Below are positions 1-6,734 of a DNA stretch of 64,000 nt, one piece after another. A program made the position numbers and the translations under genes. Position 1 is the first letter of the stretch. Each line of letters begins with the position of its first letter. Origin of the DNA: Bradyrhizobium sp. CB82. Its GTDB lineage: Bacteria; Pseudomonadota; Alphaproteobacteria; Rhizobiales; Xanthobacteraceae. The notes under the pieces are model-generated. The model ran no database searches and had not been told where the DNA came from. It saw nothing but the letters and a program-made list of their open reading frames with translations. The stretch is from assembly GCF_029714405.1 (NCBI RefSeq), contig NZ_CP121650.1, positions 5,151,001 through 5,215,000 on the forward strand, written 5' to 3'.

Positions 1-179
1 CTTTCATCAATGCCTTGTCTCGTAATGCGCGCACGCTGGTGATCGTAAATTCGTTGGCCGGCGCGGCTCTTCTGTTAGCGATGGCAGCTCCGCAGCCCGT
101 CTCAAGTGGTGCCCTTGGTAGCGGGTGGCACTGCAGCACGACAGCGTTTGTTTTAACGACGTGCCGCCAGACCCCCTAG
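1..179 (+). CDS. C-terminal part of a short exported protein (cut by window edge)
   Basis: An open frame starting at base 3 runs 58 codons to a TAG at 177-179. Its start lies left of the window. The visible part has a hydrophobic stretch typical of a signal peptide (residues roughly LVIVNSLAGAALLLAMAA), then a short mature part with two cysteines in a GWHC...TTC pattern. I recall similarly shaped short secreted proteins in Bradyrhizobium but cannot name the family. The function is unknown. A duplicated hairpin element follows about 75 bp downstream and could serve as its terminator. Confidence 0.45.
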   Translation, partial: FINALSRNARTLVIVNSLAGAALLLAMAAPQPVSSGALGSGWHCSTTAFVLTTCRQTP

Positions 180-222
180 TCACGCGGAAGCTCGTGGCAC
201 AGGCATTGCTCTTATTCGAATG

Positions 223-300
223 ACTGGGATTGTAGAGCCCCAGTTTGAGACAGGGCGCCGCCGGGACAATGTATTTCGAGCCCGGCGGCGTATCTTTTTG
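223..300. repeat. Hairpin repeat, copy A
   Basis: A perfect 10-bp inverted repeat (256-265 and 281-290, arms CGCCGCCGGG/CCCGGCGGCG) encloses a 15-nt loop and is followed by TATCTTTTTG, a terminator-like shape. The arms, the loop and about 15 bp on the left are almost identical to 2551-2610, and weaker similarity extends further left. An identical 15-nt loop is not expected from chance or from terminator function alone, so this is a duplicated or mobile element. Confidence 0.7.
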
Positions 301-480
301 GGAGGGCTTTACCGCCTCAGCCGGCGGGCGTGAGCCGCAAGCCGCTGCCGGTTGCGGGTATGCGATCGGCGCCGGCTCGGGCCACCACGACGAATCGAAA
401 ATTTGCGAGGTGTCGCGGCGACTGTTTTGATGGTGGCATGCGCAAGCCTAACCGCGAGAACAGGACACCGGCCGGTCACC

Positions 481-1062
481 GCCCGATCAAGATCACCTTC
501 GGCGGCATGCGCGATATGGGGCGTGCGCGGCGTCCTGGTCTATTGGGCCGACTACCATTGCAGCCACTTGGTTGCCCTCAGCGCCGACCGCTGGCCGGAT
601 GAGATGAGGCTATCCGATCGAGCGAGCGGATCGGTCAACATCATCCTGCCCGCAACGCCCAATGGATGAGCGATCAAAAAGGCGGCGCGCAAGAGCAGCG
701 ACATCCTGTCATTTGGCCCAATCGTCCCCGTAGAGACGCGTCATCTTGCCGTAGGCCCGGCGGATGAACAGGCGTTCGACAACCATGCCTGAAACATAGG
801 CCGCCACGAGCGCCGATCCGCAGGCGACGTATGGGTCTAGCAAGTCAAAGTAAATGTTGATGGCGGCTCCGGTCAGCATGACGACCACCATGACGGCATT
901 ACGGACAATTTGAAACATTTTCCCTCCCAGCCCGGGAGGAACCTACCAAAACAAACCCCAAGGCGACAAGTCGAGCCACGCTTTACCTGCACTGCCTGCG
1001 GGCGCCGCGAGGCGGACGTCCGGGCGAACGGGGCGCCGATAGCCGCGATGGGCTATCGATAG
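481..1062 (+). pseudogene. Broken copy of the zinc-ribbon family also at 5751-5996
   Basis: Two pieces of one gene are visible. Piece 1 (about 481-623) matches ITFGxMRxMG, then after a +1 shift GVLVYxADYxCSH and DRWPDxxRLSD. The shift comes from an extra G in ATGGGG at about 516-519. Piece 2 (about 964-1062) encodes the tail FTCTACGRR...AMGYR and ends in TAG, as in the intact copy. About 345 bp separate the pieces and carry a minus-strand gene at 709-918. The first zinc-ligand Cys is Trp here (YWADY for YCQDY). The homology is read directly between the two window copies. The gene is non-functional as it stands. Confidence 0.7.
709..918 (-). CDS. Small two-helix membrane protein
   Basis: This 69-aa protein starts at ATG 918, preceded by GGGAGG four bases upstream. 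It has two hydrophobic segments (about residues 5-25 and 31-48), with a basic, tyrosine-containing tail that includes RRAYGKMTRLYG. That predicts two membrane spans joined by a short loop. No family was recognised. The gene sits antisense within the segment that splits the zinc-ribbon pseudogene, so it may have arrived with that insert. The good ribosome site and sensible topology favour a real gene; function is unknown. Confidence 0.5.
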   Translation of the reverse strand: MFQIVRNAVMVVVMLTGAAINIYFDLLDPYVACGSALVAAYVSGMVVERLFIRRAYGKMTRLYGDDWAK

Positions 1063-1575
1063 CCGGCGCAAAGGCGGCCCCGGCCGTGGAGTTTCTGGGG
1101 AGTGGGGACCGGGGCCGTTGGAGGTCCTTGGCGGTATTTGGGATTCGCCAAGCATCCCGACCCTAGGAAAACTCAGCAACGGGATCAGTGCCCTTTCGAA
1201 CATTGGAACCGCCGTTCTGGGCGTTCCTCACAGTTGGATAGCAGTCGCCTTCGCCCGGCCTTTTTCCGTTCGTATACGCCGTTGCGCAAGCGACCTCCGC
1301 GGGGGGACGCAGAGGCCGCCAACCTTGGGGAAGGTTTGCTCCCGACTTGGGGGGCATTCTTTGGGAATTTGGTCGGGAGCTTGGATTCGACTCGCGAGGT
1401 TGAGAATCGTTCCGCTCCCATCATTAAAACGGCCTCAGTCTTAGGTGGCTGGGGCCGTTTGCATTTCCGAATGTCGCTCCGACCAGGGGGGAGTCATCGG
1501 AGCAGTTTTGAAACGCGCTCCCTTGCTACTTGTTCCTGATTCGTAAAATGCAGCCGAATTGCCTATCTTCAGCGC
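1063..1575. other. Gene-poor stretch with one terminator-like hairpin
   Basis: Both strands carry only frames that lack ribosome sites and recognisable protein composition. The one clear structure is an 8-bp inverted repeat, AAACGGCC (1427-1434) with GGCCGTTT (1453-1460), whose right arm ends in TTT. It could end transcription ahead of the ligase gene. Nothing else was seen. Confidence 0.4.
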
Positions 1576-2166
1576 ATGCGTGTTGCGTACGAGCTCTGCT
1601 TGGCGACCGCCGGCAAGCAGGTCCCATCAGGACCAGACTGGATCCACGAGGTGAAACACGACGGCTACCGGATGTTGGTCATCCGGGAGAACGAGCGCGT
1701 GCGCCTGCTCTCGCGCAACGGCAGCGACTGGACGCAGCGCTATCCATGGATTGTCGAAGCCGCACTGAAGAACCGCCAGAAGCATTTCGTCGTTGACGGC
1801 GAAGCCGTGATCCTCGGCGTCGATGGCATCTCCGATTTCAACGCTCTGCACTCGCGCAAGCACGACCACGAAGTGCAGCTCTACGCTTTCGACATTCTCG
1901 CGATGGGCGGCGACGATCTGCGAGCCCTGCCATTGCACATGCGCAAAGCCAACCTCGAGCAGTTGCTCGCGCGCCGGCCGGACGGCATCACCGTGGCACC
2001 TTTCGAGCGCGGCGAGATCGGACCCGACCTTTTCCGCGCGGCGTGTCGCATGGGCCTTGAGGGCTTAGTCTCTAAGCACCGCGATCGGCCGTACCGCGGC
2101 GGCAGGCAAAAGTTCTGGGTCAAGGTGAAGAACCGTAGCCATCCGGCAATGGAGCGCGAGCTGTGA
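1576..2166 (+). CDS. Stand-alone ATP-dependent DNA ligase adenylation domain
   Basis: This 196-aa protein has the nucleotidyltransferase motifs of ATP-dependent DNA ligases in order: motif I EVKHDGYR (the Lys takes AMP), motif III VDGEAVIL, IIIa LYAFDIL, IV EGLVSK and V KFWVKVK. It ends just after motif V, so the OB-fold domain that closes over DNA is absent, as are the polymerase and nuclease modules of LigD. Short ligase-core proteins like this recur in Bradyrhizobium genomes. It could seal nicks weakly, assist end joining, or be a remnant. The start ATG 1576 places motif I about 27 residues in, which fits the family. Its end overlaps the convergent gene at 2120-2389. Confidence 0.8.
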   Translation: MRVAYELCLATAGKQVPSGPDWIHEVKHDGYRMLVIRENERVRLLSRNGSDWTQRYPWIVEAALKNRQKHFVVDGEAVILGVDGISDFNALHSRKHDHEVQLYAFDILAMGGDDLRALPLHMRKANLEQLLARRPDGITVAPFERGEIGPDLFRAACRMGLEGLVSKHRDRPYRGGRQKFWVKVKNRSHPAMEREL

Positions 2167-2389
2167 GTAAGTTCACAAAGCGCACATGCAGAGTGATGTA
2201 AGTCCTCGATCCATCGAGGAGTACCCTAACCTGACTTCTCGTCGATCCAGACGCCAGGACGATGCCGCGCTTTCCTCCAAGCTTGGGGCCGGCATCATCG
2301 GCAATGACAATCCGACGCCCCTTGCTCAGTTCATGCTTGACGACCGACAGGTTCGGTAGATTTGGCAAATCGCGGCTTGTTCGGGACAT
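2120..2389 (-). CDS. Conserved-looking small protein, KOW-like
   Basis: This 89-aa frame converges on the ligase gene and overlaps its 3' end by 47 bp. The middle, roughly GGKRGIVLASGSTRSQVRV then LLDGSRTYITLH, has the glycine-turn and alternating hydrophobic pattern of a KOW/SH3-like small barrel; this is by-eye similarity only. I recall short rhizobial proteins with this layout but no assigned role. The start is uncertain, because ATG 2389 has no clear ribosome site. Confidence 0.45.
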   Translation of the reverse strand: MSRTSRDLPNLPNLSVVKHELSKGRRIVIADDAGPKLGGKRGIVLASGSTRSQVRVLLDGSRTYITLHVRFVNLLTARAPLPDGYGSSP

Positions 2390-2533
2390 AATGGCAGGGG
2401 CTTAGCCCAAAGTCGGAAACGACGAAAGAACTCCCCGGCAACACTCGAGACAAATGATGCAATGACCACCCTGGATCAACAGAAACCGGCTGCCGTCACA
2501 TCCCTGTGGCATAGGCGTTGCAATGACTGGATG

Positions 2534-2610
2534 GCTGGGGATTGCAGGGCCCAGTTTGATACAGGGCGCCGCCGGGACAATGTATTTCGAGCCCGGCGGC
2601 GTATCTTTCT
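2534..2610. repeat. Hairpin repeat, copy B
   Basis: This is the second copy of the element at 223-300. The 10-bp arms (2567-2576 and 2592-2601) and the 15-nt loop are unchanged, and the left flank CAGTTTGAKACAGGG is shared. The right flank diverges after TATCTTTCTG and runs straight into a gene fragment that has lost its start, so this copy may mark a recombination or insertion point. Confidence 0.7.
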
Positions 2611-2623
2611 GAGACTGCTCTAA

Positions 2624-2746
2624 CCCATAACGGAAGAATTCCTCAAAGCTATCGACGAATGGCGAGCCAAGCAGGACGACGAGCCTTCCCGGGCCGAAGC
2701 CATCCGGCGGCTGGCCGAGCTTGGCCTGAGGACAAAGGCGAAATAG
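2624..2746 (+). pseudogene. 5'-truncated ribbon-helix-helix protein fragment
   Basis: After an in-frame TAA at 2621-2623 the frame encodes about 40 residues to TAG 2744-2746, with no ATG, GTG or TTG at its head. The sequence ITEEFLKAIDEWRAKQ, then SRAEAIRRLAELGL, is the helical part of a ribbon-helix-helix (Arc/CopG-type) DNA-binding domain. The N-terminal beta strand and start codon are missing, and hairpin repeat copy B lies where they should be. It is probably the remains of a small regulator or antitoxin. Confidence 0.6.
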
Positions 2747-2807
2747 CGCTTGCTCGCCCGCTGCGGTCGCGGGATGCTCCCTAGGGAAAGGCTGGGGGAA
2801 ATACAAA

Positions 2808-3323
2808 ATGCGAATTCTGGGTGTCGCGGCGCTAGGCGCTGCATTGGCTGGCTGTGCGTCAAGCTCATCCGACGTCAGCGCCACATACGTCTCCCCTGTC
2901 ATGTACCAGAGCTATACTTGCCAACAGCTTGGCATGGAAGCTCAGGCCGTCTCAGCTAGAGCGGCAGCCTTGTCGGGCGCGCAAGATAGCCAGCGCACAA
3001 AGGATGTGGTCGCTACGACCGCCGCCGTCGTGATCTTCTGGCCTGCAGCTTTCCTTGTGGGTGGCGACAAGCAGACCGCGGCAGAGCTTGGGCAGATGAA
3101 AGGGCAATTGGTCGCGATCGAGCAGGCCTCGATTGCCAAGAAGTGCAGCATCCAATTCCAGGGCAAGCCTGATGGCGCGACCGCGGCCACGGCCGAACCC
3201 GAGCCGCCACCGCAGGTCGCACAATCCAAGCCCCGCGCGAAGTCAAAGCCTCGAGCGCCAGCGCAGGCCGCCGCGGCTCCAACTCCGACGCCGCAGGGGC
3301 CCGAAGAACCGGCTAAACAGTAG
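2808..3323 (+). CDS. Predicted lipoprotein with Ala/Pro/Lys-rich tail
   Basis: This 171-aa protein begins with a lipoprotein signal whose lipobox LAGC places the lipidated Cys near residue 16. The middle has a hydrophobic stretch (residues about 66-84, DVVATTAAVVIFWPAAFLVG) and a helix with GQMKGQLVAIEQASIAKKC. That layout resembles small Gly-zipper-like or TrbH-type lipoproteins in which a helix hairpin follows the lipobox. The last 55 residues are Pro/Ala/Lys-rich with KPRAKSKPRAP repeats, probably an unstructured, wall-interacting tail. It lies 10 bp before the Rap1a-like gene and is likely co-transcribed with it. No function is known. Confidence 0.75.
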   Translation: MRILGVAALGAALAGCASSSSDVSATYVSPVMYQSYTCQQLGMEAQAVSARAAALSGAQDSQRTKDVVATTAAVVIFWPAAFLVGGDKQTAAELGQMKGQLVAIEQASIAKKCSIQFQGKPDGATAATAEPEPPPQVAQSKPRAKSKPRAPAQAAAAPTPTPQGPEEPAKQ

Positions 3324-3333
3324 GGAAGAACTA

Positions 3334-3705
3334 ATGGCGAATGGTGTAGGATCTATGAGGGCATTCGCCGGGGCTCTGTTTGTGTTTTTCACCCTCACGT
3401 CCATCGCAAAGGCAGATCAAGATTACGGCAGCGGAAACTTTATGCTTCCTCACTGCCAGCACTTTATCACAGACAATTATCGACTCGATGTGTGGGATGG
3501 CGATTGCGGAGGGACCATCGATACATTGCTGTTTCTAGGAGAAGCTCTTCCGGATGGGTTCAAGGTATGCCGCCCAAAGAGCTCTACTACCGTACAGGCC
3601 GGCCGAATAGTCGTGAGCTATATGCAGTCTCATCCCCAGGACCTACACCAGCCATTCAGGGCCTTGGCGATGATCGCGCTGCACAAGGTTTGGCCCTGCG
3701 ACTAG
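3334..3705 (+). CDS. Rap1a/Tai-family exported protein
   Basis: This 123-aa protein has an N-terminal signal peptide ending near SIAKA. The mature domain carries the layout of the Rap1a/Tai family: GNFMLPHC, then a Cys after WDGD, a Cys in KVCRP, VVSYMQSHPQDLHQPF, and the terminal VWPC. The four cysteines probably form two disulfides. Founding members are periplasmic immunity proteins against type VI secretion amidase effectors; many rhizobial members stand alone and have unknown roles. No amidase gene is visible nearby, so an immunity role is not supported here. ATG 3334 was chosen for its GGGAAGAA ribosome site; ATG 3355 is an in-frame alternative. Confidence 0.75.
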   Translation: MANGVGSMRAFAGALFVFFTLTSIAKADQDYGSGNFMLPHCQHFITDNYRLDVWDGDCGGTIDTLLFLGEALPDGFKVCRPKSSTTVQAGRIVVSYMQSHPQDLHQPFRALAMIALHKVWPCD

Positions 3706-3884
3706 CGGACGGGTGGGAGGAGGCTAGGTGCCCGCCCTTCTGGGGGCGCTTCGGCGCATCCGCCGGCCGCTGTGGCTATGCCGATAATAATCATCAAGGA
3801 AGCCGCCGCAGCCTGTTTCGCCGCAATGGCTGACGTATTGGCTGGTTGAATCGGAGAACGACGGGTCCGTTGACGGGATTGTCA

Positions 3885-4409
3885 TCAGATCTGAATGTCT
3901 TCAGGAAGCCCTACTCTTCCAAAGAATGCTGCGAAGCGTGTTGCCAGTGCTTCCTTGTAAGGCGAACACAATCGCAATCGCGGGCCTTTCATCGCGGCAA
4001 CCCGCCGCAGGAACGAAACTGGCAAAGTGTGCACCTCGCGAAAATGCACGGCCGATACCTCCCGCAAGCATTCTGGATGATCGGACGCTTGCAAAATGAA
4101 GAACGCCGGCTCTTTATTTTTTGCCGCCTGCACGAGCGCGCCACGCTGCCGAAGCGCATGGCTTGCATCTCGCTCAATCTCCGATTTCTGAGCGATTGGG
4201 CATAGCACCACGTTCTCCAGCTTCTCGCGGCCGATCACCAAGTCGCAGGTTTGCGACATTACAATGAGATCGAAAGTGAAGCTTTCTACTTCGGAGACCG
4301 GCTCATCGGGTTCAGCGGGAAATATCGGTGAATAAACGGTGCAACCAAGAATGATGTCGCCCGTTTCCAACGTGTCTCCCTGCACGATTTCATACCACGG
4401 AGTTGGCAT
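3885..4409 (-). CDS. Unknown protein, third gene of the TIGR04255 cassette
   Basis: This 174-aa acidic N-terminal protein has no signal peptide or membrane segment. Its most distinctive stretch is FDLIVMSQTCDLVIGREK, with an invariant-looking SQTCDL core, followed by a charged helix. I do not recognise an assigned function. It is the last gene of a minus-strand trio, 21 bp after the 99-aa gene, which follows the TIGR04255 protein. Codon use is less G+C-rich than in the core genome, pointing to recent acquisition. A role as effector or partner in a defence-type or nucleotide-signalling cassette is inference from the company it keeps. Confidence 0.7.
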   Translation of the reverse strand: MPTPWYEIVQGDTLETGDIILGCTVYSPIFPAEPDEPVSEVESFTFDLIVMSQTCDLVIGREKLENVVLCPIAQKSEIERDASHALRQRGALVQAAKNKEPAFFILQASDHPECLREVSAVHFREVHTLPVSFLRRVAAMKGPRLRLCSPYKEALATRFAAFFGRVGLPEDIQI

Positions 4410-4430
4410 GAGAGAGCGCGACCTTGAGGC

Positions 4431-4730
4431 TTAATCCGAACCGTTGATTCTGCCCGGTTTGGCAGGGCGAGCCACGACCTTCAACCTTGCTCTGCCCTTC
4501 GGCGCCACAGCATTGTGCGCAAATTCATCGCTGATCCCGACTATGTGCGACACAATCACAACCGCCCCAGCCTGTTGGGCTAAGGTGATATCTGATAGGA
4601 TCCTAGTAATGGCCCTTTCGGGAACTGCGATCGGCTCGAACACCGCTACGCTCTTATGATCAACACCGAGCACGCCTTGGTTCAACGTAACAGACGTGCT
4701 TGGCGAGATAGTCCTAAGCTGCTGTGTCAC
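4431..4730 (-). CDS. Unknown 99-aa protein, second gene of the TIGR04255 cassette
   Basis: This small protein starts 17 bp inside the end of the TIGR04255 gene, indicating translational coupling. The centre (RAITRILSDITLAQQAGAVV) is helical and hydrophobic, followed by IVSHIVGISDEFA. The C-terminus is strongly basic (PKGRARLKVVARPAKPGR), suggesting contact with nucleic acid or a partner. No family was recognised. The coupling and low G+C shared with both neighbours support it being a real member of a three-gene unit. Confidence 0.6.
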   Translation of the reverse strand: MTQQLRTISPSTSVTLNQGVLGVDHKSVAVFEPIAVPERAITRILSDITLAQQAGAVVIVSHIVGISDEFAHNAVAPKGRARLKVVARPAKPGRINGSD

Positions 4731-5559
4731 GATTTTCGCCCTTCAAATAAGCTTCTAGATTTTCATTTTTGGCTTGGTCAAACACCTGCCAAACATCTTC
4801 ATGGAGACGTTCTAGAATGTCAGGCAGTTGCGCGTCACCAGCCTGAATCAGACGCTGCGAAACGCGATCAATATCTAGCATGAGAGCGCCGAACTTCTCT
4901 GACGGTCTCTGATCGGTGGTAACGGTTGTCACAGAGCGCTCCGCCTCTGCGGTCGCAACTTCCATCCTGAAGACGTATCCTGGTAGCGAGTCGAGCAACG
5001 CCTCCGGAATGTTTCTGCTAGACTTCAACCATGCGCGCGGGGGCTCGCCCTGCGACAGGCGCGGAACGCGATTGATGTACCGTAGACCAATTCGCGTGAT
5101 CAAATTCGGTGCAAGAACCTCCGTCGCCGCCTCCCATGCCCTCAGGAGCTCCGCTTTGAAAGCAGGCCATCCCGGGTATCGACCCACCGTGTGAACCGAA
5201 AACGTGCTCTGCGCGATCTGCAGCAAAAACACACTTTCGGGATTGGAGAAACGAAGCCGAAATTGCGGGACCATCGGTGCGGGAGCGACCATGCCATCTG
5301 ACCCAATGGCAATCTGGAACCCCTGTTCCGTGACCGTCTCAAACTCCGGGTAACTATTCCGCAACAGGTTTGCCAGTGCGCCAGGCTTGGCCGGAGTCCA
5401 CATCGACCCCGGCTTTCCTTGAAAATGAAACTCGCACAGAGCTTCCTGAATCGTAGGATTGGGGAAGGATGGGTGTGGCACGGGGTCTAACAGCCTGAAT
5501 TCTGCTCTAACTACATGATTCCCAGACCGACAACTCCGTTGCAAGTACGAGAATCGCAT
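4714..5559 (-). CDS. TIGR04255 family protein
   Basis: Up to 281 aa. The hallmarks of this sporadic family are visible: a start region HPSFPNPTIQEALCEFHF, a mid section PQFRLRFSNPESVFLLQIAQ, the WPAFKAELLRAWEA helix, and the signature ITRIGLRYINRVP. The biochemical function of the family is unknown, and it is patchily distributed, as expected of accessory or defence genes. The start is uncertain: ATG 5559 gives an atypical 28-residue lead, while a GTG before PHPSFPNP fits the family better but lacks a clear ribosome site. G+C is visibly low (for example 4741-4800 is about 37%), unlike the flanking genes. It is first in a coupled trio with 4431-4730 and 3885-4409. Confidence 0.8.
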   Translation of the reverse strand: MRFSYLQRSCRSGNHVVRAEFRLLDPVPHPSFPNPTIQEALCEFHFQGKPGSMWTPAKPGALANLLRNSYPEFETVTEQGFQIAIGSDGMVAPAPMVPQFRLRFSNPESVFLLQIAQSTFSVHTVGRYPGWPAFKAELLRAWEAATEVLAPNLITRIGLRYINRVPRLSQGEPPRAWLKSSRNIPEALLDSLPGYVFRMEVATAEAERSVTTVTTDQRPSEKFGALMLDIDRVSQRLIQAGDAQLPDILERLHEDVWQVFDQAKNENLEAYLKGENRDTAA

Positions 5560-5750
5560 TGAGAACCGGTAAATAGGCCCGGTCCGGTCCTAAACGATCG
5601 GAAAGGCTCGATTTCCCGTCCGTGGCCCCGAGGCGCACCACCAAACGCCGTAGCTATTCCGCACCCACGACCCGCAGTAGCTCGCCGCCGTTCCGAACTC
5701 CTAGGAATCGACAATTTGCCAGTCGCCGCCGGCGACGCTTTCATGTCGAC

Positions 5751-5996
5751 ATGCGGCCTCAAAAAATTACCTTCGGCGAAATGCGCAAAATGGGCGTGCG
5801 CAGTGTCCTGGTCTACTGCCAGGACTACCGTTGCAGTCATTCCGTGGCGCTCGGCGCTGACCGCTGGCCCGACGATCTGCGATTGTCCGACATCGAGCCG
5901 CGTTTTGTCTGCACCGCCTGTGGCAGGCGCGGTGGCGACGTGCGGCCAGACTTCAACTGGAATAAAGCGCCTGTTCGGGCGATGGGTTATCGATAG
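5751..5996 (+). CDS. Small zinc-ribbon protein (intact copy)
   Basis: This 81-aa protein carries two cysteine pairs, YCQDYRC and FVCTACGRR, spaced like a zinc ribbon. Between them is a conserved SVALGADRWPDDLRLSD segment. I recognise this as a family present in many copies in Bradyrhizobium, of unknown function; small zinc ribbons often bind nucleic acid or protein. ATG 5751 was chosen because similarity to the broken copy at 481-1062 already begins at KITFGxMR; the internal ATG 5781 is possible. The last residues AMGYR and stop match the broken copy exactly. A CGATAGGC/GCCTATCG hairpin overlaps the stop codon. Confidence 0.75.
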   Translation: MRPQKITFGEMRKMGVRSVLVYCQDYRCSHSVALGADRWPDDLRLSDIEPRFVCTACGRRGGDVRPDFNWNKAPVRAMGYR

Positions 5997-6014
5997 GCAT
6001 GGCCTATCGAAGGA

Positions 6015-6036
6015 AGCCCGCCATTCGCGGCGGGCT
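6015..6036 (+). terminator. Hairpin after the zinc-ribbon gene
   Basis: A perfect 8-bp stem AGCCCGCC/GGCGGGCT with the 6-nt loop ATTCGC lies 19 bp after the zinc-ribbon stop codon. It lacks a T-run, so it is at best a weak terminator or an RNA-stabilising hairpin. Confidence 0.45.
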
Positions 6037-6062
6037 CAAGGACTAGGGAGGAGAGTAACGCC

Positions 6063-6110
6063 ATGAAGGCGCATCTGAAGCCTACGGCAATTCCCGCCAA
6101 TTCCATGTAG
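6063..6110 (+). other. 15-codon ORF behind a strong ribosome site
   Basis: GGGAGGAG sits 9 bases before ATG 6063, yet the frame stops after 15 codons. This could be a leader peptide for the gene at 6116, or the head of a gene whose body was lost in rearrangement. The peptide has no recognisable features. Confidence 0.25.
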
Positions 6111-6115
6111 CGCGA

Positions 6116-6457
6116 TTGACACTGTGGACAACAAAACGCACCGCTAGGATTACGCGCGAAAATGGCAGAGGAGGCTCGGGGCGGCCTTTCGAGGATCCAA
6201 TAGAGGTGAACGGTCGCGAACTGGTCACGTTGCGCGATGCCGGCGAGTACATCGCCGCGCTTCCGAAGAAAGTGCACGACGCGCCGGAATGGCAAGCCGC
6301 CATGGAGGCGCTGATGCTGGTCGTCGAGCGCGGCGGGCCGACGATGTTTGCCCGCATCGGCATCATGCGGGCCTTGAACCGGCATCACGTCCCCGAGTTC
6401 AACCCCAAGGGAAAGGAACCGCATTGGGGCTGGCGCAAGCTGAAGGGAGACCAATGA
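6116..6457 (+). CDS. Conserved hypothetical protein of rhizobial type
   Basis: Up to 113 aa. The core ANG-like lead FEDPIEVNGRELVTLRDAG, then EYIAALPKKVHDAPEW and a helix with MEALMLVVERGGPTMFARI, is one I recall from many short Bradyrhizobium hypothetical proteins. No catalytic residues stand out, and the fold appears mostly helical after one beta hairpin. No ATG precedes the core; TTG 6116 is the first usable start and the true start is unsure. The stop overlaps the next start (ATGA), suggesting coupling with 6454-6717. Confidence 0.7.
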   Translation: MTLWTTKRTARITRENGRGGSGRPFEDPIEVNGRELVTLRDAGEYIAALPKKVHDAPEWQAAMEALMLVVERGGPTMFARIGIMRALNRHHVPEFNPKGKEPHWGWRKLKGDQ

Positions 6458-6717
6458 CCGTTTTCGTGAAGTCACCGCCCGATTGCTACGGGTTGGACGT
6501 CGTATCGGCGACGATGGTGCCCGTGTTGCTGGTGCCACCAGACTGCCCATCGAACACGGTTCTGGTCGAGCTGTTCGGAGTCGCCATGCCGATCACCGTG
6601 TTGCCGGGCTTGTTCGTCGACGACAGCGTCACGAGATTCGTACAGGAGCTGTTTTTCCGGTGGCGTTGTGAACCGCCACAAGACCGTTGGTCAGCGCAGT
6701 TGGCAGTTCGCAATTGA
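6454..6717 (+). CDS. Hypothetical 87-aa protein
   Basis: It begins with an ATGA overlap onto the preceding gene, with AAGGGAG just upstream. The protein is rich in Val, Pro and Leu and has three Cys plus a Trp-rich tail (FFRWRCEPP). No family was recognised. The opposite strand carries a competing 75-codon frame (6486-6713) starting at TTG 6713 with a good AGGAGG site, so which strand is coding here is not settled. Confidence 0.4.
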   Translation: MTVFVKSPPDCYGLDVVSATMVPVLLVPPDCPSNTVLVELFGVAMPITVLPGLFVDDSVTRFVQELFFRWRCEPPQDRWSAQLAVRN

Positions 6718-6734
6718 AATTCCTCCTACGCACA

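Noticed and set aside
1118..1539. Overlapping 108-aa and 145-aa plus-strand ORFs
   Set aside because: No ribosome site, no recognisable composition, and both overlap a terminator-like hairpin.
2402..2902. 166-aa minus-strand ORF
   Set aside because: It covers the hairpin repeat, the ribbon-helix-helix fragment and the lipoprotein start on the other strand, and has no family features.
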